NCBI RefSeq assembly: GCF_900100365.1
Contig: NZ_FNKU01000001.1
Coordinates: 1,178,001 to 1,242,000, forward strand
Reading direction: 5' to 3'
Origin: Pseudomonas cannabina
GTDB taxonomy: Bacteria > Pseudomonadota > Gammaproteobacteria > Pseudomonadales > Pseudomonadaceae
DNA length: 64,000 nucleotides
Shown here: one piece after another, positions 46,914-56,950 of the stretch
Position numbering within the stretch: the stretch's first letter is position 1
Layout of the letters: every line of letters starts with the position of its first letter
The notes under the pieces: model-generated
Databases searched by the model: none
What the model was told of the DNA's origin: nothing
What the model saw: only the letters and a program-made list of their open reading frames with translations
Position numbers and translations under genes: made by a program

Positions 46914-48002
46914 TCAGTTGCGGAACGCAGCACCCGTCTGCACCACGCTGGCCGATCCCAACAATTGACTGATGAAGCGGCTCCAGCGAGTGATGTCAGC
47001 CGGGCCGACAAACACCACGTCTTGCGCTTTGAGTTCGAATTGCCCTGCGAGCAGATAAGCCGTGGGCTTTTTACCTTTCAACTGATACACGGTGGAAGGC
47101 GCCTCGGCGAAATTTTCCGCGCCACGTATCACATAAACCGCGTCGCCGTCGGCGCTGTCCGGGCTCAGCCCTCCGGCATTTCCCAGTGCTTCAAGCAGCG
47201 TCAAACGGGTGGTGCCGAACGAGATGACTTGCGGGTTGCGCACTTCACCCAGCACGTAAATGCGGTTTTTCGAGTTGCTGTTCAGGTGCAGATAGTCACC
47301 GTCCTTGAGAAAGATCCGGCTGAGTTGCGAGCCCTTGCGGTTGAGCGAATCGATGTCGATCAGAAAATCCTCGCCGTCGCGGCGCAGGGTCAGCCCGGCC
47401 AGGTTGGCATCGTTCAGCTCGACACCGGCGATGCTCACCGCCTGCACCAGGCTTAGCGGGATATTGGTGATCGATTGCGGGCCGGGCACTTTGAAGGAAC
47501 CGGACAGCAACACACGCTGGCTGTTGTAACGCAGCACTTTGACGTCGACTTTGACCTCGGTGTATTGCGGCGCAAGGCCCATGCGCAATTGTTCGCGGAT
47601 CTGGCTGACCGTCTTGCCACCCGCGCGGATGCGCCCGACGTAGGGGAAAAACAGAGTGCCATCAATCAGCACTTCCCGGGTATTGGCGTCGAGCTGATCC
47701 TGAGAACCCGGTGCAGTCAGCTCCGGGTGTTCGAACACCGTGACCAGCAAGGTGTCGCCGGGGCCGATCACGTATTCCGGGGTTTTGTAATCAAGCAGCT
47801 TTTGCGGCAAGGCATTGGCCTCGGCGGCCGCGCGCAATTGTTGCTGGCGCAGAGTGCCGGGGGTGATGGCAATCAGTTTTGCCTGTGGCTCATCCGGGTC
47901 GCTGAGGGTGACATCGTCGGGCGTCATGTGCTGGCCTGGTGCGAATGCACAGCCCTGCAGGATCAGGCTGAAAAGTATTACGGCGAGTAACGTCTGACTC
48001 AT
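46914..48002 (-). CDS. wza: Polysaccharide export outer-membrane lipoprotein
   Basis: Outer-membrane export channel for polysaccharide, 362 residues, lipidated at Cys18 (lipobox LQGC). The polysaccharide export domain (YVIGPGDTLLVTVFEHPEL) is followed by two or three SLBB domains (including IYVLGEVRNPQVISF). It ends with SQLLGSASVVQTGAAFRN, a possible membrane helix. It is the last gene of the operon rather than first, which is unusual for wza-wzb-wzc loci. Confidence 0.92.
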   Translation of the reverse strand: MSQTLLAVILFSLILQGCAFAPGQHMTPDDVTLSDPDEPQAKLIAITPGTLRQQQLRAAAEANALPQKLLDYKTPEYVIGPGDTLLVTVFEHPELTAPGSQDQLDANTREVLIDGTLFFPYVGRIRAGGKTVSQIREQLRMGLAPQYTEVKVDVKVLRYNSQRVLLSGSFKVPGPQSITNIPLSLVQAVSIAGVELNDANLAGLTLRRDGEDFLIDIDSLNRKGSQLSRIFLKDGDYLHLNSNSKNRIYVLGEVRNPQVISFGTTRLTLLEALGNAGGLSPDSADGDAVYVIRGAENFAEAPSTVYQLKGKKPTAYLLAGQFELKAQDVVFVGPADITRWSRFISQLLGSASVVQTGAAFRN

Positions 48003-48109
48003 AGGAGCGTTCCTTCCTGGCGGTGTCTGGCACCTGACGGGTTGCGTGTGTCCTTTTGTAGCGGTGTTCTGTTCTCGAACGCGGCACTTCTGCTGTTTCT
48101 CTCAGCGAA

Positions 48110-49519
48110 TCAGAAGGCGTTTTTGTTAAGGAAGCCTTTGAACAGCGTCAGCAGAATGATTTTCAGGTCCAGCCAGATCGACCAGCGCTCGATGTATTCC
48201 AGATCGAATTCGATCCGCATGCGCATCTTGTCCAGCGTGTCGGTTTCGCCGCGCCAGCCGTTGATCTGTGCCCAGCCGGTGATGCCGGGCTTGACCTTGT
48301 GGCGCAACATGTAGCCGCTTACCTGTTTGCGGTACTGCTCGTTGTGCGCCACGGCATGCGGTCGCGGGCCGACGATCGACATATCGCCGTACAGCACGTT
48401 AAAGAACTGTGGCAGTTCATCCAGCGACGTGCGGCGCAGAAACCCGCCCAGCGGTGTGACTCGCGCGTCATTGCGGGTGGCCTGATGCACCACGTCACCG
48501 TTTTCCTGCACGCTCATGCTGCGAAATTTCCAGACCATGATCGAACGGCCGTCCAGCCCGTAGCGGCGCTGGCGAAACAGCACCGGGCCGGGGGAGGTGA
48601 GCTTGATGGCGATGGCGATCAGCAGCAACGGCAGGGCGATCAGCAGCAGGATCAGGCTGGACAGGACAATATCTTCTGCGCGTTTCACCAGGCTCCAGGC
48701 ACCGTCCATGGGTGAGTCGAAAATGCTGATACTGGCCAGACCATTGATGCTTTCGCTGCGCGCGTGCAGCAAATCGAACATGAACACGTCCGGAATCAAA
48801 TACACCGACGCGGTGGTGTCACTGAGGCCGGTTACCAATGCGCTTAACTGCGGTTCGGCGCTGAACGCCAGCGTGATGTAAACCTTGTCAATCCGGCCTT
48901 CGCGGGCATCGTCGATCAACTGGTCCAGATCACCCAGCACCGACAGTCGACGTCCATGGTCATCCAGGTCCATCTGCTGCGGGTGCGAGTCATAGAAGCC
49001 CAGCAGGTTGAGCCCCATCCACGGCGCTACCGAAATCGAGCGCGCCAGCCGCTCGCCCACCTGACCGGTGCCGACGATGACCACCCGCCGCGTATTGAAG
49101 CCGTTGCGCCGCAGGCTATGCAGCGCCAGCCGGATCAGCAGCCGGTAGCCGCACAGCACCGCCAGCACCAGCGCGAACCAGCTCATCTGGGCGTTATCGG
49201 GCAGTTGCAGGCGACCCAGCAGCAGGCTGTTGACTGACAGCAGGCTGGCGAAGGTCAGGGCCCAGTAATTGAACACCTTGTTCAGTTCGCGAAGGATGCG
49301 TTCGCCGCGCCACGAGCCATAAAGCTGGTGGTATTCACTGACCCAGTGGAACACCAGCACGGCGAGGATGATGTGCAGCCAGGCTTCGGTGCTGTCAAAG
49401 GCAGTCAGGCGGTTTTGCCAGTGACCGATCAGCACGATCACTGTCAGGTCGAGCAGGCGATGGGCGACCGAGAGTGCCGACTGATGGGCGTGCAGAATGC
49501 CGCGAACCGGATTGCGCAT
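48110..49519 (-). CDS. wcaJ: Undecaprenyl-phosphate glucose phosphotransferase
   Basis: Initiates the repeat unit by moving a hexose-1-phosphate onto undecaprenyl phosphate. The 469-residue protein has four N-terminal membrane segments, a CoA-binding-like middle domain (VVIVGTGQVGERLA), a further membrane hairpin and the bacterial sugar transferase domain (RQRRYGLDGRSIMVWKFRSM, TSLDELPQFFNVLYGDMS, RPHAV, KVKPGITGWAQINGWRGETD). Glucose is typical for the WcaJ branch, but other sugars are possible. Confidence 0.93.
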   Translation of the reverse strand: MRNPVRGILHAHQSALSVAHRLLDLTVIVLIGHWQNRLTAFDSTEAWLHIILAVLVFHWVSEYHQLYGSWRGERILRELNKVFNYWALTFASLLSVNSLLLGRLQLPDNAQMSWFALVLAVLCGYRLLIRLALHSLRRNGFNTRRVVIVGTGQVGERLARSISVAPWMGLNLLGFYDSHPQQMDLDDHGRRLSVLGDLDQLIDDAREGRIDKVYITLAFSAEPQLSALVTGLSDTTASVYLIPDVFMFDLLHARSESINGLASISIFDSPMDGAWSLVKRAEDIVLSSLILLLIALPLLLIAIAIKLTSPGPVLFRQRRYGLDGRSIMVWKFRSMSVQENGDVVHQATRNDARVTPLGGFLRRTSLDELPQFFNVLYGDMSIVGPRPHAVAHNEQYRKQVSGYMLRHKVKPGITGWAQINGWRGETDTLDKMRMRIEFDLEYIERWSIWLDLKIILLTLFKGFLNKNAF

Positions 49520-49530
49520 GGGGTGCTCGC

Positions 49531-50760
49531 TCAGACAGATTTCAGGGGGACTGCGCGGATCGGCAAATCGCTGTTCGCGTCTGGCGAGTGCTGAGCGGCC
49601 AGCGGCGGCTGAGGCAGCCGCTCAAGATAGTTCGATCGGGCGGCGGCCAGTTGCTGGTCGACGAAAGCTTTGATTTCCCTTTCGAAGCGCGCCAGTGAAA
49701 AGCGCTCGGCATTGTTTCGGCAGGCCTGCGGCGTGATACGCGATTGTGCGGCCTCGAATTCATCGACGGCGGTAATCAGCGCGGCGCTGCTTTGCTGCCG
49801 GTAGAACACGCCGGTGGGCTGCGGGTGATCCAGGCCGCGCACGGTTTCCAGAACGTCGCCTTTGCCGAACGCGATGACCGGTGTGCCACAGGCCTGAGCT
49901 TCAACCGGAGTGATGCCGAAATCTTCCTCGGCGGCGAACACGAAGGCCTTGGCGCTGCGCATGTGTTTCAGCAGTATCGAGGCCGGCTGGAAACCCAGCA
50001 GCGTAATGTTGGGCACTTGACTGGCAATCGCTTGCGCCTTGGCCAGATCCGGCCCGTCACCGATCATGACCAGGCGTTTGTCCGGCATGGCGGCGAAGGC
50101 TTCGGCAATCATCGGCATCCGTTTGTAGGGCACCATGCGCGAGGCGCTGAGGTAGAAATCCTGGCGAGCGCCGCTCATGGTAAAGCCCAGTGTGTCCACC
50201 GGCGGGTAGATGACCGTGGAATCCCGCTGATACGCCTTGCTGATGCGCGCACCGATGAAGCCCGAGTTGGCAATCAATGCGTCTACGCCGGTCGAAGTGC
50301 GCTGGTCCCACAGGCGCATGTAATGCAGGATCAGGCGCGCCAGAGCGCCTTTGAACCCGTGGCTCAACCCCGATTCCTGCAGGTATTGGTGTTGCAGGTC
50401 CCAGGCATAGCGGATCGGCGAGTGGATGTAACTGATGTGCAGTTGATCCGGGCCGCTGAGCACGCCCTTGGCGACGGCATGGCTGCTGCTGATGATCAGG
50501 TCGTAGCCGGACAGGTCCAGTTGCTCGATGGCCAGCGGCATCAGTGGCAGATAACGCGGATAGTGTTTTTTGGCACCAGGCAGCTTCTGGATGAACGTCG
50601 TTCTGGCCACTTTGCCGTGCAGGTGCGCACGATCCTGATCACTGAAGAAATCGATGACCGAGAACAGGTCTGCTTCGGGCCATACATTGATCAGCGAAGC
50701 CAGCACGCGCTCTGCGCCGGAATACGACACCAGCCAGTCGTGGACGATAGCGATTCTCAT
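49531..50760 (-). CDS. Glycosyltransferase family 4 (WbaZ-like)
   Basis: A 409-residue cytoplasmic GT-B glycosyltransferase. MRIAIVHDWLVSYSGAERVL at the start is typical of WbaZ-like mannosyltransferases. The nucleotide-sugar site with the E-x7-E pattern is in AAEEDFGITPVEAQACG. It lies 11 bases before wcaJ and overlaps the next upstream gene by four bases. Sugar specificity is inferred only loosely. Confidence 0.88.
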   Translation of the reverse strand: MRIAIVHDWLVSYSGAERVLASLINVWPEADLFSVIDFFSDQDRAHLHGKVARTTFIQKLPGAKKHYPRYLPLMPLAIEQLDLSGYDLIISSSHAVAKGVLSGPDQLHISYIHSPIRYAWDLQHQYLQESGLSHGFKGALARLILHYMRLWDQRTSTGVDALIANSGFIGARISKAYQRDSTVIYPPVDTLGFTMSGARQDFYLSASRMVPYKRMPMIAEAFAAMPDKRLVMIGDGPDLAKAQAIASQVPNITLLGFQPASILLKHMRSAKAFVFAAEEDFGITPVEAQACGTPVIAFGKGDVLETVRGLDHPQPTGVFYRQQSSAALITAVDEFEAAQSRITPQACRNNAERFSLARFEREIKAFVDQQLAAARSNYLERLPQPPLAAQHSPDANSDLPIRAVPLKSV

Positions 50761-51848
50761 GGTAGCTCCCGTTGGCTTTGCAGGATGGGGGCAGGTTGCA
50801 GCAGCAAATCGATCCGCTGTGAGAGCTGCTGCGCGGAAAGGTCCCAGGAGAAGCGCTGCACATTGTCCAGCCCCCGCAGGCGCAGGGCCTGACGCAGTGG
50901 CGCATCGATGAGCACGCGCTGCATGGCGGCGGCCATGTGGCCAACGTCCAGCGGATCGAAATACAGCGCGCTGGCTTGCAGGACTTCCGGTATCGAGGCG
51001 ACATTGGCGGCCAGCACCGGGCAGCCGCAGGCCTGAGCCTCCAGCGGTGGAATCCCGAAGCCTTCGTACAGCGACGGGAAAATGAAAGCAGTGGCGCCCT
51101 GATACTGCTCGATCAGCTCGCTGTCGCTCAGGCGACCGAGAAAACGGATGCGTGGATCGCGACAGGCCAGGCGTTGCAGGTCTGGATCGGCAAACAGGCT
51201 GGTCGCCGCGCCGACGATGTGCAGTTGCAGATCGGTATGGTCACGCAGGCTGAGAAAGGCCTGAATCAGCCGCTTGAAATTCTTGTGCACTGCCGGAGAG
51301 GACACCGCCAGTAAGTACCGCGGCTCGGCGGATGGCGCTGCGCGAGGGGTGAAGTCTTCGCTGACCGCCGCCGGCGTGACCAGTACCTTGTCCTGGGCAA
51401 AATTGTAAAAAGCGCAAATTTCGCTGCGCGAGAAACGGCTGCCGGTCATCAGCGTTCTGGCGCGCGACAGCAGCATGGGCGTGATAATCCGATAGGCAAG
51501 CCTGAACAGCCGCGTGTAGCTCTGCGGGTAACGGACGTAGTTGATGTCATGGTGGGTGGCGATCTGATTGCCATACAGCATGGGGCCGGTGTTGCTGATC
51601 GAGATCAGCAGCGGACTGCCGCGATTTTTCAGGTAAAGCGGCAGATCGAGCTGTTCCCACAGGTGCCCGCTGTTGCGACCGATGCGCTGCGCGTCCAGCG
51701 CTTTGGCCGCGTCATGCAGCCTGATCCTGTGCGGCGCGACGAATACCAGATCGTTGCGCAATCGTCGCAGCGCTCTGCACATCTGCTCTGCATAACGTTG
51801 CACACCACTGACGTCCTGGGTGAGAAACCGTGAATTGATAAAGATCAT
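50757..51848 (-). CDS. Glycosyltransferase family 4
   Basis: A 363-residue GT-B enzyme. IFINSRFLTQDVSGVQRYAEQM opens the acceptor domain; the donor domain has FPSLYEGFGIPPLEAQACGCPVL with E-x7-E. Two ATGs are possible, 51857 and 51848. The second has an AGGA site eight bases upstream and follows the stop of the upstream gene. It resembles enzymes for mannose or rhamnose, without proof. Confidence 0.87.
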   Translation of the reverse strand: MIFINSRFLTQDVSGVQRYAEQMCRALRRLRNDLVFVAPHRIRLHDAAKALDAQRIGRNSGHLWEQLDLPLYLKNRGSPLLISISNTGPMLYGNQIATHHDINYVRYPQSYTRLFRLAYRIITPMLLSRARTLMTGSRFSRSEICAFYNFAQDKVLVTPAAVSEDFTPRAAPSAEPRYLLAVSSPAVHKNFKRLIQAFLSLRDHTDLQLHIVGAATSLFADPDLQRLACRDPRIRFLGRLSDSELIEQYQGATAFIFPSLYEGFGIPPLEAQACGCPVLAANVASIPEVLQASALYFDPLDVGHMAAAMQRVLIDAPLRQALRLRGLDNVQRFSWDLSAQQLSQRIDLLLQPAPILQSQRELP

Positions 51849-51849
51849 C

Positions 51850-53061
51850 TCAAGCATCCTGCAAGTGATGGTGATGTGCCTGGGCGAAGATGCTTTCGTA
51901 TTGATCGAGCATCAGGTCGAGGTTGAGCAGTGAAGCCACGCTGTTGCGCGCCTGAGCGCCGAGGCGTGCGAGCAATTGCGGTTGCTGATGCAGCTTGAGC
52001 ATCGCCAGCCCCAGTGAGTCCGGGTCATCCGGGTTGCATAACAGGCCGTTGAGTGGGTCCTGAATGATTTCCGGCAGGCCTCCCATGCGGCTGGCGATGA
52101 CCGGAAGCGAATGAGCGCAGGCCTCGACGGCGACCATGCCGAACGGTTCATTCCACATCGAGGGCACGACGGCCACGTCGATCTGGCGGTAGAAATCCTC
52201 GGGCTTCTGATGGCCGACAAAACTGATCGCGGGCGAAGTGGCCATGGCCTTGAAGCGTTTTTCGTCTTCCTGCTGCCCGCGCCCGGCAATCTTCAGCGTG
52301 GCGTCGAAGGGCAGGTGCTGAAATTGATCGATCAGCCAGCCCACACCTTTTGACTCCGACAGGCTGCCCAGATACCCGAAGCGCAGCGGCGCGTGGGCGG
52401 CACGGGCGTTGGCCTGCTCCGGCAGTGGCGGCACGAACGGGCTGGCGTTGTGCACCACATAGCTTCGCGCGCTCTCGAAATAGCCTTGCGCCTTCAGCGT
52501 GTCGAGCATGAAGCTGCTGACACCCACCACCGTGTCGACTTGCTCCGAGCGTTGCGCATGGTCCTTGCGAAATTGTTTGCACAACAGACACTGGCGCTGG
52601 CAACTGTGGCCTTTCTTGAACAACGTGCTGCTCGGGCAGAGCAGATAAAAATCGTGCAGAACCTGCACGATAGGGCATTGCGCCGCGGTGATTTCATCCC
52701 AGGCCGACACCGACCAGCCGGTCAGGTTGTGGCAGACCACGATATCTGGCCGCTCCAGATCCATCACCTGCCTGACAGGGGCGCGCATGCGTGCGTTGTA
52801 GCGATCGCGCCAGTGCCAGGCGAACCGCGCAAGGCGCCCCGGCCGTTGCGCCATGAAGTGCCAGTAAACGTTGTGCAGTCCGGCGCGGTAGACCTTGACT
52901 TGGTTGACTTCCGTCATCTGCAGTCCGGGTTGGTCGGTGGTGGCCAGGACCGCCACGCGGTAGCCGCGTTGCTGCAAGCCCTCGACGGTGCGCTGCAGAA
53001 TGATTTCTGCGCCACCGCCGATATCGGGCGCGTAAAGGCTGCTGAGAAACAGGATTTTCAT
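51850..53061 (-). CDS. Glycosyltransferase family 4
   Basis: A 403-residue GT-B enzyme starting MKILFLSSLYAPDIGGGAEIIL. An unusual cysteine-rich patch CQRQCLLCKQF is present in the N-terminal domain, seen in one subgroup of family-4 enzymes. The donor site is PSMWNEPFGMVAVEACAHSLP. The ATG overlaps the upstream GT2 stop by four bases. The frame remains open to 53151, but MKILF is the natural start. Confidence 0.88.
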   Translation of the reverse strand: MKILFLSSLYAPDIGGGAEIILQRTVEGLQQRGYRVAVLATTDQPGLQMTEVNQVKVYRAGLHNVYWHFMAQRPGRLARFAWHWRDRYNARMRAPVRQVMDLERPDIVVCHNLTGWSVSAWDEITAAQCPIVQVLHDFYLLCPSSTLFKKGHSCQRQCLLCKQFRKDHAQRSEQVDTVVGVSSFMLDTLKAQGYFESARSYVVHNASPFVPPLPEQANARAAHAPLRFGYLGSLSESKGVGWLIDQFQHLPFDATLKIAGRGQQEDEKRFKAMATSPAISFVGHQKPEDFYRQIDVAVVPSMWNEPFGMVAVEACAHSLPVIASRMGGLPEIIQDPLNGLLCNPDDPDSLGLAMLKLHQQPQLLARLGAQARNSVASLLNLDLMLDQYESIFAQAHHHHLQDA

Positions 53062-54059
53062 AGTGGGTAGGACTTGTGCAGACCCAGCACGCTGGCTTCG
53101 CCGTCGTGGATCGCGTCTTCGATAAGGCTCAGGCGCTGGCCTGCGTCGCAACGCAGCGCAACCAGGCGCAACAGGCAGAAGAACACCCAGCGATTAAAAC
53201 GGTAGATCAGCGTGGAAGAGGTCCAGACGTGCTTGTCGAACCATGCCTGATTGCGCGCGGCGTAATAAGCGCGCAGATCCGTTCCCCCCAGCAAGTAGCT
53301 TTCATAAACATTGCGCGTGCGCGCCTTGATGTTCCAGGAGTTTTCCAGATCATCGAGTAGCGCGTCGGGCACCAGGAAAAGCTGTCCGCCTCCTGCGGTG
53401 ATCCGCCAGGTGTATTCGTTGTCATCGGCATACAGCTTGAGGGCGTCCAGCGGCAGGCCGATTTTGCGGTACAGGCTGTGATGAGCCAGCAGCCCGCCGT
53501 AGGTGCCGAATGGCAGTTGCACCATGCCCGGCAGGCGCGAACCGGCCTGCGGGCTGCCCCAAGGCAGACGTCGCCAGATCTTGTACGGCGACTGGGCGAT
53601 GTGAAAGCCGAAAAAGCTGGAGCGACGCTGGACAGCGAAACGTTTCGGCACGCCAGCGGCGATGTCCGCCTGATGCGTGGGGCGAAAGCCAAGCACGGCG
53701 GTCTGGTCTCGGGCGTGCGTCTGTTCCCGTTGATGCAGGCATTTGTGCAGCAGCTCGATGGCGTGGCAGGTCGGTGCGTTGTCATCGTCCATCAGCCAGA
53801 TGTACTCGGCACCGGCCTCCAGCGCAGCCTGGATGCCGACCGCATAACCGTTGGCCGAACCGGTGTTGACGGGCAGCCAGATGATCTGCACCTGATCAGG
53901 CCACTTATCGCTCAGTGCCTGCAACGGCGCGACCGACGCATTGCTGACAACGATGACGCGCTCGATCTGCGGACTGTGCAGTGAGCGGCTGATCAGCATG
54001 TGCAGGTAGTTGAAACGATCACCATAAGTGAGCGTCACCAGAGTTGTCAGGTGGGGCAT
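53058..54059 (-). CDS. Glycosyltransferase family 2
   Basis: A 333-residue GT-A enzyme. Nucleotide-sugar residues are in VIVVSNAS and the D-x-D-type metal site in IWLMDDDNAPT. GTYGGLLAHHSLYRKIGLPL and YADDNEYTWRI resemble the GlfT2/rhamnosyl group. It overlaps the downstream GT4 gene by four bases. Confidence 0.87.
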   Translation of the reverse strand: MPHLTTLVTLTYGDRFNYLHMLISRSLHSPQIERVIVVSNASVAPLQALSDKWPDQVQIIWLPVNTGSANGYAVGIQAALEAGAEYIWLMDDDNAPTCHAIELLHKCLHQREQTHARDQTAVLGFRPTHQADIAAGVPKRFAVQRRSSFFGFHIAQSPYKIWRRLPWGSPQAGSRLPGMVQLPFGTYGGLLAHHSLYRKIGLPLDALKLYADDNEYTWRITAGGGQLFLVPDALLDDLENSWNIKARTRNVYESYLLGGTDLRAYYAARNQAWFDKHVWTSSTLIYRFNRWVFFCLLRLVALRCDAGQRLSLIEDAIHDGEASVLGLHKSYPL

Positions 54060-54140
54060 GGTCAGGTTCCGCTTCGTGTGGGGGCTGTCGGGGAGGAGGA
54101 TTCGAACGAGCGCAGACTCAGGGCCGGGGCCGGGGCCGTG

Positions 54141-54671
54141 CTACGCCCGGGCTTCGATTCGCGACAGGCTGCTGATGGGCAACACCACTTTTTGCAGACG
54201 TTGCAACAGGTTGAGCAGAATCACCGCGCGCTCGTTGCCGTCTGCGGTCAGGAAGATCGCTTCCACGTCACAGAAACTACCCGCGGTGATCATGACCTGT
54301 TCGCCTTGAGCGAACGCCGTGTGCCGTTGTGGCATCGTGAGGCGGTCGCGGATCTGCTCGATCAACTGATCGCGAACCGGCACCGGATGCCCGCCGAAGG
54401 TCACGATGCGCGAGACGCCGCGGGTCGAGCGAATCGGATACCAGTTGTCATGCACTTGATCCATACGGATGAACAGGTAGCCGGGGAACAGTGCTTCCTC
54501 GCTCTGCACGTTGACCGATGACGGTTTAGCTGCTGCCTTGAGCGGCCGGTAGCACTCGAAGTGTTGACGTTGCAGGTGTTCCTCCGCACGCTTTTCCTGC
54601 CGCGGCCGGGTCTGAATGAGATACCAGCGAGCAGGCTGGTCGGAAAGGCGTGTGGCTGCGATTGCGGTCAT
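54141..54671 (-). CDS. rfaH: RfaH-like NusG paralogue (operon-specific antiterminator)
   Basis: A 176-residue NusG-family elongation factor. The NGN domain (about 15-115) has ARWYLIQTRPRQEKRAEEHLQRQ, ALFPGYLFIRMD and TRGVSRIVTFGG; the C-terminal KOW part has GEQVMITAGSFCDVEAIFLTADGNERAVILLNLL. These match RfaH rather than housekeeping NusG, especially LFPGYLF and LLNL. RfaH is recruited at ops sites and lets polymerase and ribosomes run through long polysaccharide operons. Here the gene sits inside such an operon, and an ops-like sequence is found in its leader at 61081-61091. ATG 54671 has AAGGA eight bases upstream; a TTG at 54677 is the alternative. Confidence 0.88.
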   Translation of the reverse strand: MTAIAATRLSDQPARWYLIQTRPRQEKRAEEHLQRQHFECYRPLKAAAKPSSVNVQSEEALFPGYLFIRMDQVHDNWYPIRSTRGVSRIVTFGGHPVPVRDQLIEQIRDRLTMPQRHTAFAQGEQVMITAGSFCDVEAIFLTADGNERAVILLNLLQRLQKVVLPISSLSRIEARA

Positions 54672-54733
54672 GATCAAGTCCTTTTAAATGAGGCGCTGCG
54701 GGTGACGAACTGCGGGTAACGAGAACGATCGGC

Positions 54734-56950
54734 CTAACGTGGCGCACTGTGATAGTCGTAGCCATAAGCGGCGCTGTCGTAAGCGGAGGTTGCAGCTTTG
54801 CGCACCACTGCGTTGAAGATCGCGCCCTTGATCAGAATGCCGTTCTGGCCCAGACGCCGCTTGCAGGCTTCTATTTCCTTGACGGTGGTCATGCCGAAGC
54901 GCGCCACCACCAGGCAGGTGCCTGCCTGCCGACCGACCAGTGTGGCGTCGGTCACCGCAAGAATCGGCGGAGTGTCGACCAGAATCAGGTCACATAAAGG
55001 AGCGAGCTCGGCAAGCATCTTGTGAAAGTTATCGTGCATCAGCAGTTCCGACGGATTAGGGGCCGCGAAACCACAGGAGATGAGGTCCAGGAGCCGAATC
55101 CGTGTCGGCGTGATGACATCGGCACAGCGCCGACGGGCCGCCAGCGTGTCGGACAGCCCGTGCTTGGGTTGCAGGCCGAAGATGCGATGCAGATAGCCTC
55201 TGCGCATGTCGGCATCGATGAGCAGCACCCGTTTGCCGGTCTGGGCAATGATCACTGCCAGGTTGCTGGAGACGAATGATTTGCCCGCGCCCGGCGTCGG
55301 GCTGGAAATCATCAGGATGTTATTGCGCGCCTCAAGCATCGCGAAGTGCAGGCTGGTGCGCAGGCTGCGCAACGATTCGATGGCCAGGTCGTCCGGTACT
55401 GCAGCGCTGAGCAGTCTGATGCCCGGTCGGGCGGGAGCGCTTTTGCTGTTTTTCTCCAGACGGTCCTGCTGGCGCGAGTAGGGCAGCGAGGCGTAGACCG
55501 GCATACCCAGGCCTTCGATGACCTCGGCGCTTTCCACGCCGCGATAGAAAGCCTGGCGAACGAAGATGATCATCACCGCGATCAGCGCGCCGATCAGTGT
55601 CGCGATCAGCACGATCAGCTTCTTCATGGGCTTGACGGGTTTTTCGGTGTTGGCGTTGGCGTGGTCGATGACCCGCACGTTGCCGATGCTGCCCGCGCGC
55701 AGAATGTCCTGTTCCTGACTCTTGTTGAGCATCAGCGAGTAGGTCTGACTGGTGACTTGCATGTCGCGGGTCAGGCGCAACAACTCCTGTTGCGTCATGG
55801 GCAGCGCCTCGATCTTCTTCAGCAGGGCCTTTTTCTGTTCTTCCAGCTGGTTCATCTGGCTCATCAGGCTGCGGTAAGTCGGATGTTCCCGCGTATACAG
55901 CCGCTCCAGCTCGACGCGCTTGAGTTTCAGTTCGGAAAGCATCGAATCCAGCCCGACCACCTGATCGAGTACGCCTTTGGTCTCGATACTCAGGTCCACT
56001 GATTTTGCGCTGGTCTGGAAGTTGTTCAGCGCCACCTCGGATTCTTCCAGTTGTTTGCGCACCATGGGCAGCTGTGAACGTAGAAATTGCAGGCGCTGAG
56101 CGGCTTCGGCAGAACTGCGCTCGACGTTTTGGCGAACGTAGAGGCGGCTTACCTCATCAATGATGCGGTTGGCTTTCTGCGCATCCTGATCCTCGATGGA
56201 CAGGTAGATAATCCCGGAGTCGCGCCCGGCTTCCATGATTTTCAGGCGTTCCTGATAGGCCAGTGCGGAACTCAGGGTACGCTGGCGGGAGACGATGAAC
56301 TCAGTGCCCGGACGGGCTTGCAGGGCTGCGATCCGGATCTTGATACCCTTGCCTTCGACGACCCGGTTGGTGGCTCCGCTGAGCAGCAGATTGCGCTCTT
56401 CGTCGTAGAGTGAAAACTGGCCAGGCTTGCCGGCAATCAGCGTCAGCGGCTCGCCAAGCAAGTACTCCGGCACGTCCAGCTGAAAGACCTCGATCTTTTC
56501 GCCGCCCCAGGCGTATTGCGTCAGCCCGAACCAGGGCTGGGCCAGCTCGCCCGTGCGTTCGGGCGAAAAGGTACGGTACAGGTAGGGACCGATCACCGGA
56601 AACAACTCCGGGGTCTGCAACACGTTGAGTTGCAGAGTGTCGACCACTTCACCCAGCAGTGTTCTGGATTTGATCAACTCGATTTCGATAGTGGCCTGGG
56701 AAACCGACAAGGGCTTGTTGTTGACCTCCGGGATGCCCTCGATTCCGATTTTCTTCGCCTCTATCTGGATCATTGCGTTGGCCTGATACACCGGCGTGGC
56801 GAGCACCGCGTAGGCCAGCCCGAGCAGAAAAAAAAGGCTGACCGTGCACAGGATCAGGGCTTTGTGATCGAACAGCAGCCGCAGGACAGTGGCCAGATCG
56901 ATCCGCGAGTCTTGGTAATAATCCAGGGAAGGATGGTTAATGACGGTCAT
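54734..56950 (-). CDS. wzc: Tyrosine autokinase/polysaccharide co-polymerase
   Basis: Controls chain length and export of the polysaccharide, 738 residues. An N-terminal Wzz domain lies between membrane segments at about 31-52 and 443-463. A long periplasmic coiled-coil region (about 255-400) follows the Wzz part. The cytoplasmic BY-kinase has Walker A PTPGAGKS (551-558), Walker A' LLIDADMR (576-583) and Walker B LILVDTPP. A C-terminal tyrosine cluster (Tyr724, 729, 731, 733) is the autophosphorylation site and the substrate of Wzb. It abuts wzb without spacing. Confidence 0.94.
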   Translation of the reverse strand: MTVINHPSLDYYQDSRIDLATVLRLLFDHKALILCTVSLFFLLGLAYAVLATPVYQANAMIQIEAKKIGIEGIPEVNNKPLSVSQATIEIELIKSRTLLGEVVDTLQLNVLQTPELFPVIGPYLYRTFSPERTGELAQPWFGLTQYAWGGEKIEVFQLDVPEYLLGEPLTLIAGKPGQFSLYDEERNLLLSGATNRVVEGKGIKIRIAALQARPGTEFIVSRQRTLSSALAYQERLKIMEAGRDSGIIYLSIEDQDAQKANRIIDEVSRLYVRQNVERSSAEAAQRLQFLRSQLPMVRKQLEESEVALNNFQTSAKSVDLSIETKGVLDQVVGLDSMLSELKLKRVELERLYTREHPTYRSLMSQMNQLEEQKKALLKKIEALPMTQQELLRLTRDMQVTSQTYSLMLNKSQEQDILRAGSIGNVRVIDHANANTEKPVKPMKKLIVLIATLIGALIAVMIIFVRQAFYRGVESAEVIEGLGMPVYASLPYSRQQDRLEKNSKSAPARPGIRLLSAAVPDDLAIESLRSLRTSLHFAMLEARNNILMISSPTPGAGKSFVSSNLAVIIAQTGKRVLLIDADMRRGYLHRIFGLQPKHGLSDTLAARRRCADVITPTRIRLLDLISCGFAAPNPSELLMHDNFHKMLAELAPLCDLILVDTPPILAVTDATLVGRQAGTCLVVARFGMTTVKEIEACKRRLGQNGILIKGAIFNAVVRKAATSAYDSAAYGYDYHSAPR